Shown here: piece after piece, positions 17,714-26,636 of the stretch
Layout: every line of letters starts with the position of its first letter
How positions within the stretch are numbered: position 1 is the first letter of the stretch
NCBI GenBank assembly: GCA_016342685.1
Contig: JAEINU010000009.1
Span: 1 to 64,000 of the forward strand
Length of the DNA stretch: 64,000 nucleotides
From: Bacteroidales bacterium
Lineage (GTDB): Bacteria > Bacteroidota > Bacteroidia > Bacteroidales > UBA12077
Direction of reading: 5' to 3'
Program-made: the position numbers and the translations under genes
Notes under the pieces: generated by a model
What the model was told of the DNA's origin: nothing
The model's input: only the letters and a program-made list of their open reading frames with translations
Databases searched by the model: none

Positions 17714-20065
17714 TTATTCGTACTGAAGAATATCAACAGGATTTACCTTTGCAATTTTTATTGATTGGAGCGAGATTGTTATTATTGCTAAGGTACATGT
17801 AATGATACTGCTTATTAAAAATGGCCAGATAGAAATATTAATTCGATATGCAAAATTACTAAGCCAATTTTCTATAATGTAATAAGCAAATGGCAATCCT
17901 ATAGAATGTGCTATTAACACTAATTTTAAAATATCAAACATAAAATATCGAGTTGATTTATATATAGAAGCACCTAAGACTTTCCGAACACAAAATTCCT
18001 TTGATTTTGTACTTGCAATAAAACTAACCAATCCAAAAAGTCCCATTATAGAAATCATAACTATAAATATGGTAAATATGTTAATAAGATGCTTTAATCG
18101 TGTTTCGTTATCGTATAAATTTTCTAATGTTTCATCTAAAAAATAATATTGAAATTCATCTCCCACAAAAATCTTTTCATATTCAGATTTTATTCTGATA
18201 AGACTCTTTTGAATATCTGATCCAGATAATCTTGTATAGCAAAAAAACCGTTCGTCAGGTATTACGGTTAATACAAGAGGTTCAATTTCATAAGTTAAGG
18301 GTTTAAAATGGAAATTTTTTACAACTCCAATAATTTTACCATCTCTACCTAAAAGAGATAACTTTTTACCTATGGGATCCTCAAAACCTAAGATATCAGC
18401 TAATTTCTCATTAATGATAAACGCTTCCGAAGTATCGGAATGTATCATTTTATCGAAATCTCTACCGGCGACGATATCCATTCCTAAAGTTTTAATCAAA
18501 TCATGATCGGCGAAAATAGTGTTTAAACGAGTTCTAACATTTGGATCTTTACCTTCCCAATCAATTGTTATATAATGACTAACATCATTAATAATATGAG
18601 ATGCAACGGAGGCAGACTTAATATCAGGATATTTCAATATTCTTTCTTTAATCAGTTTATAGCTTTCATTATTGTCTTTTACCGAAAAGTAAACAACTCC
18701 TTCCTTCTTATAACCAAGATTTTTCGAAGTTAGGAATTTGAATTGCTGATTAACCAGAAATGCTCCAGCTATTAAAGCAATTGCAGCAGAAAATTGTATA
18801 ATAACCAGCACTTTTCTAAAGTTCTCACCTTTTACCAAGGAAAATATCTGCCCTTTAAAAACATCTTTTACATTTACTTTTGACAAAAGAAAAGCTGGAT
18901 ATATGCTAGCAAATAATCCTGTAAATATTATTAATAATATTATGCGAATGTAAAATCCCAAGCTAGAATTCGGAATTTGTAATTCTTTACCAGAAATAAA
19001 ATTAAACGAAGGCATAAACAACTCAATCATTATCATAGCAAAGAAATATGCTACAAAAGCCATTATTAATGCTTCACCTACAAATTGAAAAATCAAATGT
19101 CTTCTTTTTGCACCAACGACTTTTCTAAGACCAATCTCTTTTGCCCTTTTTGTAGCTTGTGCTGTAGATAAATTCATGAAATTTAAGCATGCAATAATTA
19201 ACACCAGAAATGATATAAAAGAGATAATATAAACGTGACTTTTATTTCCAAGTCCCTCAAAATCTCCAATATAATTTGAGTTAAGATAGATTTCCTGAAA
19301 TGGTTGAAGAAATATATCTGCCTGAAACTCAGAATTATTTTCTTTAATTATATTTTTAATCTTATCCTCTAAAACCTTCTTTTCTACACCTTTTTCAAGC
19401 TTTATATAAGTTACAAGTCTTGTATTAACTTCTAACCAAAGTGGATTTGGGAGACCATAATAATACAATATATCAAAGGGAACTAAATAGTCAAACTTAA
19501 GATGACTATTCGCTGGAATATTTTTTAAGACCCCCGCAACCGAAAATATTAAATCTTCACCAAAATTTAAACTCTCACCAACAACATTAGTTTTTCCAAA
19601 TAACCTAAGTGCTATATCTTCGGTTATTATTATTGATGTTACATCCTTATTAAAATTATTATTACTTCCTTCTAAAAATTCAAATGAAAAAACACTTAAA
19701 AATGAGGTATCAACAAAAGCACCGTAGCTTTGAATTTTATTTTTCCCTTTAATTAGTTTTACATCATCACTAAAAAATCTTGTTGCATTTTTAATCTCCG
19801 GATACTTATCTTTAAGTACCGGAGAAACAGCAGGAGGAATTCTTACTGTTTGCTTTTTCTGCCCTTCTTCTACCTTTTCTACTATTACTCTATAAATTTC
19901 ATTTCTATTTTCATGAAACTTATCATATCCCTTTTCGTCTAATACCCATAAGTTTATAAGTATAAAAATTGACATCCCTAAGGATAAACTTAAAATATTA
20001 ATTACTGAAAAAAGTTTATTTCTGAAAAAGAATCTTATTGCAATATTTATATAATTTTTAATCAT
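17714..20065 (-). CDS. MacB/FtsX-type ABC transporter permease (copy 2)
   Basis: The 783-residue protein has the eight-helix double-FtsX layout: an N-terminal helix (about 18-41), a periplasmic MacB-type domain, three helices (about 275-400, after FEGLGNKSHVYIISFISF), a fifth helix near 430, a second periplasmic domain, and three C-terminal helices (from about 665, MGLFGLVSF). It closely parallels the upstream 783-residue gene, including the KRAKEIGLRKVVGAKRRHL cytoplasmic loop. It lies 25 bp downstream of that gene, so the two form one operon from tandem duplication. Transporters of this type need a separate LolD/MacB-like ATPase, which is not in the window. The substrate is unknown. Confidence 0.85.
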   Translation of the reverse strand: MIKNYINIAIRFFFRNKLFSVINILSLSLGMSIFILINLWVLDEKGYDKFHENRNEIYRVIVEKVEEGQKKQTVRIPPAVSPVLKDKYPEIKNATRFFSDDVKLIKGKNKIQSYGAFVDTSFLSVFSFEFLEGSNNNFNKDVTSIIITEDIALRLFGKTNVVGESLNFGEDLIFSVAGVLKNIPANSHLKFDYLVPFDILYYYGLPNPLWLEVNTRLVTYIKLEKGVEKKVLEDKIKNIIKENNSEFQADIFLQPFQEIYLNSNYIGDFEGLGNKSHVYIISFISFLVLIIACLNFMNLSTAQATKRAKEIGLRKVVGAKRRHLIFQFVGEALIMAFVAYFFAMIMIELFMPSFNFISGKELQIPNSSLGFYIRIILLIIFTGLFASIYPAFLLSKVNVKDVFKGQIFSLVKGENFRKVLVIIQFSAAIALIAGAFLVNQQFKFLTSKNLGYKKEGVVYFSVKDNNESYKLIKERILKYPDIKSASVASHIINDVSHYITIDWEGKDPNVRTRLNTIFADHDLIKTLGMDIVAGRDFDKMIHSDTSEAFIINEKLADILGFEDPIGKKLSLLGRDGKIIGVVKNFHFKPLTYEIEPLVLTVIPDERFFCYTRLSGSDIQKSLIRIKSEYEKIFVGDEFQYYFLDETLENLYDNETRLKHLINIFTIFIVMISIMGLFGLVSFIASTKSKEFCVRKVLGASIYKSTRYFMFDILKLVLIAHSIGLPFAYYIIENWLSNFAYRINISIWPFLISSIITCTLAIITISLQSIKIAKVNPVDILQYE

Positions 20066-20090
20066 ATGAATTCTTTATTATAACTAACTA

Positions 20091-22442
20091 CTATTCATAT
20101 CTTAGTGCGTTTACAGGATTAATATGTGCAGTTTTCAATGCTCTCAAACTTATTGTCAGAAAAGCTATAATTAAAGCTATTAAGCCACTTGTTATAAAAA
20201 TCCAGATATCAAGTTCAATTCTATATGAGAAATTAACAAGCCATTTATTTGCTGCAAAATACGCAATTGGCCAACTAATTAAATTTGCAATTATCACCCA
20301 AATAATTATTTCTTTCGATAAGATAAATACAATTTGAGCAATTGATGCACCAATAGCCTTTCTAATACCTATTTCCTTAATTCTTTGTTCCGCCATAAAA
20401 GAAACTAAACCAAACAAACCCAAACAAGAAATAAATATGGTTATTAAAGTAAAATATCCTGTAAGTTTTGCCAAGTTATTTTCATTCTTGTACATCTTAT
20501 TAATACTTTCATCTAAAAAATAATACTCAAAAGGATCGTTCGGCGAAAAGTCCTTAAACTCAGATTGTATAAGCAAAATTATTGATTTTATATCTTTAGA
20601 TTTGAATCGTATATATAAATAAAATGGCTCTCCGGAATAATTTGTTAACACCATTGGTTTAATATCATTATATAAGGGTTGATAATTAAAGTTCTTTACA
20701 AGACCTGTAATATAACCTTTTGAACGAGTCGTAGAAAATCTTTTCCCGATTGGATTATTAAAACCCATTTGCCTTGCAGCCGCTTCATTAACAATAAATG
20801 CAGTAATGCTATCTCCTTTAATTGCTTTTCTAAAATCTTCGCCCCTAATTATTTCCATTTGCATTGTTGATACAAAATCATGATCGGTGTACATTATATT
20901 CATAAGCTCTTCACCCTCGCTATTCTTTCCTTCCCAAGAAACTGGAGCCATGTGAATAACATCTACTAATTCATTTGAAAGAACTGTTACTCCACTTATC
21001 TCTGGATGATTTAACAAGTTCTCTTTTAGCGTTTCATATTTATCTCTATTCTCTGTAAGATTTATATAAATGATATTATCTTTATTAAAACCTAAATCCT
21101 TTTTACTTAGATACACCATTTGTTTAATAATAATAATTGCCGAGATAATTAAGACAATCGAAATTGCAAACTGAGATATAACCAATACTTTTCTTAAAAT
21201 AATTCTTCCGCTTTTATTTGTAACTCCACCTTTAAAGATCTTTATAGGATTTAATCTTGATAAATACGCAGCTGGATAACTTCCAGAAAATAATCCAACT
21301 AACAATATTATTCCCAATATTAATACAAGGAATTCCAAACTAAAATATTGAACACTCAATTGTTTATTTGTTAGCATATTAAATACGGGCGCAAACAACT
21401 CAACCAATATAATTGCAACAATATGAGCTAAAAATGTCATAAAAATTGCTTCACCAAGAAATTGAAATACTAAACTTTTTCGCTGTCCACCCAAGACTTT
21501 ACGCATACCAATCTCTTTTAATCTTGAAGAAGCTTGTGCTGTGGTTAGGTTCATGAAATTAAAACCTGCAATAAGAATAATTAAGAAAGAAATTATTGTG
21601 AATATGTATATATTTTTAATATTTCCAAGTCCTTCAATATCTCCAGAAAAATTTGATTTAAGGTAAACATCTTTAATTGGTTGTAAAAAAATAGTTGCTT
21701 TTAATTCTTTGCTGTTTTTTAGAATCAAATCTTTTATTTTACTATTCACGTTTCTAAAGTCAGATTCCTCATCTAACATCACATATGTATAATGAGAATT
21801 ATTGTAGTTGTTCCAAAGTTCACGTCTCAAACCAAACTCAAACAACAAATCGTAATTACACAGGAACTCAAATTTAAGATGTGAGTTAACCGGTATATCT
21901 TCAAAAACTCCTGAAATTGTAAATACGGTTTTGGTTCCTATCCTTAAATCCTTGCCAACAACATCTGTGGAACCAAATAGTTTCAAAGCTATTTTCTCAC
22001 TTATTATAATGTTTGTATTTAAAGCCAACACACTTGCAGTATCACCTTTAATCATATGAATATCAAACATTCTAAAAACGTCTTTATCTACGAAAGCACC
22101 ATCTTCATTGTAGATATTCATATTTTGCATGAATCCTAAATCTAAGAAAAAAAATCTTGTGCTTGCAACAATTTCGGGATAATCCTCTTTAAGAACTCGC
22201 CCCACAGGAGGCGCTGTTCGGGCAATTTGATCTTTTACTCCCTTCTCTTCTTTCTCCATAATAACGCGATAAATATTATCAGCATTTTTATGAAATTTAT
22301 CATAACTTAACTCATCATGTACCCAAAGAAAGATTAAAATTGAACACGCCATTCCAATCGATAAACCCAAAATATTTATTGTAGAAAATAGTTTGTTTCT
22401 TGCGATATGACGAAAAGCTGTTTTTATATAATTCTGAATCAT
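20091..22442 (-). CDS. MacB/FtsX-type ABC transporter permease (copy 1)
   Basis: This is the first gene of the two-permease operon, with the same 783-residue length and layout as its neighbour. It has an N-terminal helix (about 18-41), a periplasmic domain beginning DELSYDKFHKNADNIYRVIMEKEE, a GNIKNIYIFTIISFLIILIAG helix, and the loop RLKEIGMRKVLGGQRKSL. A C-terminal FtsX domain carries RIKEIGIRKAIGAS. Its upstream region holds a 19-bp dyad (22567-22585) and a TTTGGCA/ATAAATGAAG block (22468-22492), shared with the DUF5916 gene. This suggests control by the neighbouring NtrC-type regulator. Confidence 0.85.
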   Translation of the reverse strand: MIQNYIKTAFRHIARNKLFSTINILGLSIGMACSILIFLWVHDELSYDKFHKNADNIYRVIMEKEEKGVKDQIARTAPPVGRVLKEDYPEIVASTRFFFLDLGFMQNMNIYNEDGAFVDKDVFRMFDIHMIKGDTASVLALNTNIIISEKIALKLFGSTDVVGKDLRIGTKTVFTISGVFEDIPVNSHLKFEFLCNYDLLFEFGLRRELWNNYNNSHYTYVMLDEESDFRNVNSKIKDLILKNSKELKATIFLQPIKDVYLKSNFSGDIEGLGNIKNIYIFTIISFLIILIAGFNFMNLTTAQASSRLKEIGMRKVLGGQRKSLVFQFLGEAIFMTFLAHIVAIILVELFAPVFNMLTNKQLSVQYFSLEFLVLILGIILLVGLFSGSYPAAYLSRLNPIKIFKGGVTNKSGRIILRKVLVISQFAISIVLIISAIIIIKQMVYLSKKDLGFNKDNIIYINLTENRDKYETLKENLLNHPEISGVTVLSNELVDVIHMAPVSWEGKNSEGEELMNIMYTDHDFVSTMQMEIIRGEDFRKAIKGDSITAFIVNEAAARQMGFNNPIGKRFSTTRSKGYITGLVKNFNYQPLYNDIKPMVLTNYSGEPFYLYIRFKSKDIKSIILLIQSEFKDFSPNDPFEYYFLDESINKMYKNENNLAKLTGYFTLITIFISCLGLFGLVSFMAEQRIKEIGIRKAIGASIAQIVFILSKEIIIWVIIANLISWPIAYFAANKWLVNFSYRIELDIWIFITSGLIALIIAFLTISLRALKTAHINPVNALRYE

Positions 22443-22467
22443 ATTTGTAAATTTATTAAAAATTAGA

Positions 22468-22492
22468 CTTCATTTATAGAGTTATTGCCAAA
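22468..22492 (-). promoter_or_regulatory. Conserved promoter block upstream of the ABC permease operon
   Basis: The minus strand reads TTTGGCA (22492-22486), 8 bases, then ATAAATGAAG (22477-22468), ending 25 bp before the start codon. The same two blocks, 9 bases apart, precede the DUF5916 gene. TTGGCA resembles a sigma-54 -24 element, but the -12 GC is missing, so the sigma factor is left open. Confidence 0.5.
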
Positions 22493-22562
22493 AGGTATAC
22501 CACAACTTCCTTATTCTTGATTTTCTAACACTTAGCCCAATAAACAAGAAATGAAATAAAAA

Positions 22563-22589
22563 AAAGTGTGTACTTTATATACACACTTT
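22563..22589 (-). terminator. Terminator after the DUF5916 gene
   Basis: AAAGTGTGTA (22563-22572) pairs with TACACACTTT (22580-22589) around a 7-base loop. On the minus strand a run of eight T follows. It starts 27 bp past the stop codon of the DUF5916 gene. Confidence 0.7.
22567..22585. promoter_or_regulatory. 19-bp dyad, candidate operator (copy A)
   Basis: TGTGTACTTTATATACACA differs at only two positions from TGTATACTTTGTATACACA at 25195-25213. It is centred 84 bp upstream of the TTTGGCA block of the permease operon. It also forms the core of the terminator-like hairpin at 22563-22589, so it may serve both roles. Confidence 0.5.
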
Positions 22590-22615
22590 GTTTATTTGCT
22601 ACTCACTTTTATTTG

Positions 22616-25036
22616 TTACAATATCGATTTTAAAGATTTTTTAATAGTTTGATAATCTATATAATACAACAATTTAATTGATATACTATTTTCATGAGAA
22701 GCTTCAAAGGTATTTGATAGATTTTGGAAATATGTTTCATTTATATTCTTATCGCTTGAATACAAATTGTTTTTCCATACCAAAGATATTTCACTTCCGG
22801 GTTGAAAATTCCAATTTACAGAAGCGTCAATAGTTAATGCATTATAATTTATATCATGATTTTCTGAATAATTATTTTCTAGAAGATCTCCATTTTCTAA
22901 TAAATCAAAATAGTTATCATAAGTTGCTTCCGACCAATAATGGCGACCCCGAATAGAAAGTGATAAATCTGAGTTTAACATATATTTAAATGACAAAGCA
23001 TTTTCGATAGTTTGAACATTGCGCTCTCCCATATAAATATCGTCATCAATTTTAGTAACAAATCCAATTGCATTATTATTAACTCCATAATATGATTGTA
23101 ACGAAATTAACATTCGATTATTAACAGTATATGTTGGTCTTACTACAATACTGTACGAATTATAATCTGTAATAAAATTATTAGAGAAATAGAATCCTCC
23201 ATGTAACATTATTGAAAATGCTTTTCTGGAATCCGTACTGTATGTAAAACAATTATGGAATCCCTTAGACATGTTCACCTTTCGACCAGGTACACGTGCT
23301 TCAAAATGATTAACTTCTTCAATTGGTCTCCAAAGGGCATGCATTTCTACATAAGTTCTATTTTTAAAGGTTGCTCCTATTTGGTAAGAAATATAAAACT
23401 CTGAATACTCGTTTGGATTATAGAGTCGCTCATAATTAAAAAGTAGATAGTTTGTAACATTCAAAAAATTACGAAATGGTTTATAAATATTGTAATCCAA
23501 ACGAACCCTATTTGTCATTTGATTATTTTGTCTTAAATATCCCATATCATTTGGATTATATTTATCATCAGACACATCAAAAGTATAACTATACTTAAAT
23601 TTCCCACTTAACTTTGCAGCATGTAAATTTACTGCGTATCCGGTTTCTGAATTAGAAAGATCATCTCTATAACTTACAGAACCTGTTCCATTAATTGCAT
23701 AGTTATTTTCTTTATCGGCCAGTTTAAATTCTGTAGCAGTTACATTAGCAACAAAATTATCTCTGCTAACATTGGTGTTAATTAAACTAACATATGAATT
23801 TTTAGAAATCAATTTATCAACAACCAATAGGTTGTAATTCGTAAAAGCTTGGGTTTCTACATTTCTTGTTTCGTCTGTTACTGAATTATATACCTTAGCT
23901 TCTGACTTTGACGTCATGGCATTAAAAACACCTATTCCTAGTCCATTTTTATTTCTTCCCGAGATTTTAAAAGCATTAATCAGCTTTGATTCTATTGGAT
24001 TTTCTTTAATTTCTTCATCAGCCAATAGTTGACTGCTTACATTTGAATATCCAGATGGCATTCCTCCAATTCTTCTTGTATAAAAAATATCTCCTTTATT
24101 AAATAGTTCCATTCCTTCAGTAAAAAATTGGCGATTTTCGTTAAATTTAATTTCATATGGTGATAAATTTAATTCCTGATCATCGGATTGTACTTGGCCA
24201 AAATCTGGAATTAATATTGCATCTAATGTAAAACTCTCGTTAATTCCATATTTCAGATCCATTCCAGCATTAAAGGAATTATCCCATTTATTTTGAATAT
24301 TGTTTTCCATATAACCTGAAATATAAGGCGTTAGTGATAAACGCACTGGTGGTTTAATGTTTTTGAATCCACTTAGTATACCATAATAATTATACATCTC
24401 GCTATTTTCATTATTTGCATACGACCAAGTAGACCACTCACTTTTGTCGTTATCTCTACGACAAATATTAAAACCCCAATCCTGAATTTCTTTCTTTGGA
24501 ATTCTAATTGCCGAATATGGTATCTTAATTTCGACTAACCATCCCTGATCACTAATACTTGTTTCGCTTTCCCACACTGCATCCCAAGAATCATCAATTT
24601 CATCGGTCATACATTTTCGATCTAATTGCGCTCCCGTTGCACTAACAACAAATGATATTGCATTATTTCTATCATCATAAGGACTTATAATTAATGATAT
24701 TACATCGTTAATATCTTCGTCAATCTGATCTCTTTGTGAAATAATTCTTGAAATTTTATCCGGTTCGGAATCATAAAAAATCGCACCAACATAAAATGCA
24801 TAATCATCATATCCAACCCATACTTCAGATTTCTCAGATGCCGCTTGACCGTTATAAGGTTCATATTGAGAGAAGTTATTTAACAAAACCATTTCTGAGT
24901 ATTCATTTTCTTGAATTACTCCATCAATTGTTGGTTCATTCTCAATCCTTTTTATTTTAACATTTTTTTGTTCATTTTGTCCTGAAGCATGTTGAATTAT
25001 TAAACAGCTTAGAATAAATAGTAATAGATATTTCAT
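22616..25036 (-). CDS. DUF5916 outer-membrane protein with CBM9-like domain
   Basis: The 806-residue protein has a signal peptide (about 1-19, ending ASG). A carbohydrate-binding family 9-like beta domain follows (about 25-215: RIENEPTIDGVIQENEY, VWVGYDDYAFYVGAIFYDS, WLVEIKIPYSAIRI). After it comes a long region of alternating beta strands with the DUF5916 features LNLSPYEIKFNENRQFFTEG and FYTRRIGG. The end looks like a beta barrel but lacks a classical terminal aromatic. The role of DUF5916 proteins is not established. It sits between the ABC permeases and the two-component genes and shares upstream elements with the permease operon. Confidence 0.85.
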   Translation of the reverse strand: MKYLLLFILSCLIIQHASGQNEQKNVKIKRIENEPTIDGVIQENEYSEMVLLNNFSQYEPYNGQAASEKSEVWVGYDDYAFYVGAIFYDSEPDKISRIISQRDQIDEDINDVISLIISPYDDRNNAISFVVSATGAQLDRKCMTDEIDDSWDAVWESETSISDQGWLVEIKIPYSAIRIPKKEIQDWGFNICRRDNDKSEWSTWSYANNENSEMYNYYGILSGFKNIKPPVRLSLTPYISGYMENNIQNKWDNSFNAGMDLKYGINESFTLDAILIPDFGQVQSDDQELNLSPYEIKFNENRQFFTEGMELFNKGDIFYTRRIGGMPSGYSNVSSQLLADEEIKENPIESKLINAFKISGRNKNGLGIGVFNAMTSKSEAKVYNSVTDETRNVETQAFTNYNLLVVDKLISKNSYVSLINTNVSRDNFVANVTATEFKLADKENNYAINGTGSVSYRDDLSNSETGYAVNLHAAKLSGKFKYSYTFDVSDDKYNPNDMGYLRQNNQMTNRVRLDYNIYKPFRNFLNVTNYLLFNYERLYNPNEYSEFYISYQIGATFKNRTYVEMHALWRPIEEVNHFEARVPGRKVNMSKGFHNCFTYSTDSRKAFSIMLHGGFYFSNNFITDYNSYSIVVRPTYTVNNRMLISLQSYYGVNNNAIGFVTKIDDDIYMGERNVQTIENALSFKYMLNSDLSLSIRGRHYWSEATYDNYFDLLENGDLLENNYSENHDINYNALTIDASVNWNFQPGSEISLVWKNNLYSSDKNINETYFQNLSNTFEASHENSISIKLLYYIDYQTIKKSLKSIL

Positions 25037-25093
25037 TTTTCTTCTAGTTTTAATAGTTGTTAATCTATATAGTTAATAATCAATTTATATATT

Positions 25094-25119
25094 CTTCATT
25101 TATCCAGATATATGCCAAA
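25094..25119 (-). promoter_or_regulatory. Conserved promoter block upstream of the DUF5916 gene
   Basis: The minus strand reads TTTGGCA (25119-25113), 9 bases, then ATAAATGAAG (25103-25094), 57 bp before the start codon. It is the partner of the block at 22468-22492. Confidence 0.5.
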
Positions 25120-25194
25120 GATTTAACATATTCCATATTGCGTTGTTTTACTGGCGTTTACGCAAGCGCAGTTCAGGATGTGCTAAAAAAGGAT

Positions 25195-25213
25195 TGTATA
25201 CTTTGTATACACA
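25195..25213. promoter_or_regulatory. 19-bp dyad, candidate operator (copy B)
   Basis: TGTATACTTTGTATACACA contains a perfect 7-bp inverted repeat (25195-25201 and 25205-25211) around TTT. It is centred 85 bp upstream of the TTTGGCA block of the DUF5916 gene, and 47 bp before the start of the divergent response regulator gene. It could therefore act on both. No T-run follows on either strand, so it is not a terminator. Confidence 0.55.
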
Positions 25214-25259
25214 AGCTGTTTCGTTTTCAAGCAATAATTTGTACTTTTAGAATTATTTT

Positions 25260-26636
25260 ATGATTATGAAGAAGAAAACCGGAAAGATTTTAATTGTTGA
25301 TGACGACATCAATGTATTAAAATCATTACAATTAATTTTAAGTAATGAATTTGAATTGATTGAAATCTGCAAGAATCCAAATGCATTAAATCACTTACTA
25401 AGCAAGCAATCTTTCGATGCAATATTGTTAGACATGAACTTTACTGCCGGTATTAATTCTGGCAACGAAGGTTTATATTGGTTATCGGAAATTCTTAAAA
25501 TAAATAATGATTATGTTGTTATAATGTTAACTGCATATGGTGATATAACACTTTCTGTTGAAGCAATGAAACGTGGAGCAACAGATTTTATTACCAAACC
25601 TTGGGACAATGAGAAACTAATAGCAACCTTAAGGACCGGTTTAAAGCTGAGTGAATCGAAAAAAGAAATTAAATCTCTTAAACAAAAACAAGAATATATA
25701 GGAATAAACGATCAATCAAAGTATCAGAAACCAATTGGTTCCTCTCCTACCTTTTTAAATATTCTCGAAACCATAAAAAAAGTATCGCAGACGGATGTTA
25801 ATGTACTTATCCTTGGAGAGAATGGTACAGGAAAAGAATTAATAGCACAGGAAATTCATAGACAATCGAAAAGAGCATCTGATGTTCTAATAAGTTTAGA
25901 TATGGCTTCTTTAAATGATTCTTTATTTGAAAGTGAACTTTTTGGTCATTCAAAAGGAGCTTTTACCGATGCTAAAGAATCTCGTATTGGGAGGATAGAA
26001 TCGGCATCTGGAGGAACCTTATTTTTAGATGAGATTGGGAATTTAGGTATGAATCTGCAATCAAAATTACTTACAGTATTGCAAAATAGAGAGATTACAC
26101 CATTAGGTTCAAATGAATCTGTGCCAATTGATATCAGACTTATTTCTGCTACTAATAAGAATTTAACGAAATTGATAGAGAACGATTTGTTTAGAGATGA
26201 CCTATTATATAGAATTAATACGATACAAATAGAAGTTCCTGCTTTACGAGATAGAAAGGAAGATATTCCAGAATTAGCTGAGTTTTTTCTTAATCGATTT
26301 AAGAAAAAATACGATAAACCGAATTTAAAAATTAATAAAAAAGCAATAGATAAACTTCAAAATTATAAATGGCCCGGGAACATCAGAGAACTAGAACATA
26401 CCATAGAAAAAGTTGTAATATTATCTGATTCTGAAATACTAAAACCAGAAGATTTCTATTTTACAAACCAACAAGCGGAAATTGAAACTATTGATTCCTT
26501 AAATCTTGATGAAGTAGAACAAAATACCATCCGAAAAGCGCTTCTAAAATGTAGTGGTAATATTAGTAAAACATCTGAAACATTAGGAGTTACTAGAAAG
26601 ACTTTGTATAAGAAAATTGAGAAATATGGTTTATAA
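25260..26636 (+). CDS. NtrC-family sigma-54-dependent response regulator
   Basis: The 458-residue protein has a receiver domain (about 9-125; phospho-acceptor Asp58, ILLDMNF; conserved Lys in ITKPW). An AAA+ sigma-54 activation domain follows (about 145-375; Walker A GENGTGKE 186-193; GAFTDA 234-239, the sigma-54 contact loop with D for G; GGTLFLDEIG; LRDRKEDIPEL). A Fis-type helix-turn-helix ends it (about 425-458, GNISKTSETLGVTRKTLYKKI). It should activate sigma-54 promoters from upstream dyads. The histidine kinase overlaps its end. The second ATG (25266) is an alternative start. The adjacent divergent DUF5916 gene and permeases are the obvious target candidates. Confidence 0.92.
   Translation: MIMKKKTGKILIVDDDINVLKSLQLILSNEFELIEICKNPNALNHLLSKQSFDAILLDMNFTAGINSGNEGLYWLSEILKINNDYVVIMLTAYGDITLSVEAMKRGATDFITKPWDNEKLIATLRTGLKLSESKKEIKSLKQKQEYIGINDQSKYQKPIGSSPTFLNILETIKKVSQTDVNVLILGENGTGKELIAQEIHRQSKRASDVLISLDMASLNDSLFESELFGHSKGAFTDAKESRIGRIESASGGTLFLDEIGNLGMNLQSKLLTVLQNREITPLGSNESVPIDIRLISATNKNLTKLIENDLFRDDLLYRINTIQIEVPALRDRKEDIPELAEFFLNRFKKKYDKPNLKINKKAIDKLQNYKWPGNIRELEHTIEKVVILSDSEILKPEDFYFTNQQAEIETIDSLNLDEVEQNTIRKALLKCSGNISKTSETLGVTRKTLYKKIEKYGL

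Noticed and set aside
22443-22520. Canonical sigma-54 promoter (GG-N10-GC) before the ABC permease operon
   Set aside because: TGGTATACCTTTTGGCA has spacing one base too long, and TTGGCA downstream lacks the -12 GC. The same failure holds for the DUF5916 upstream region, so I only report conserved blocks.
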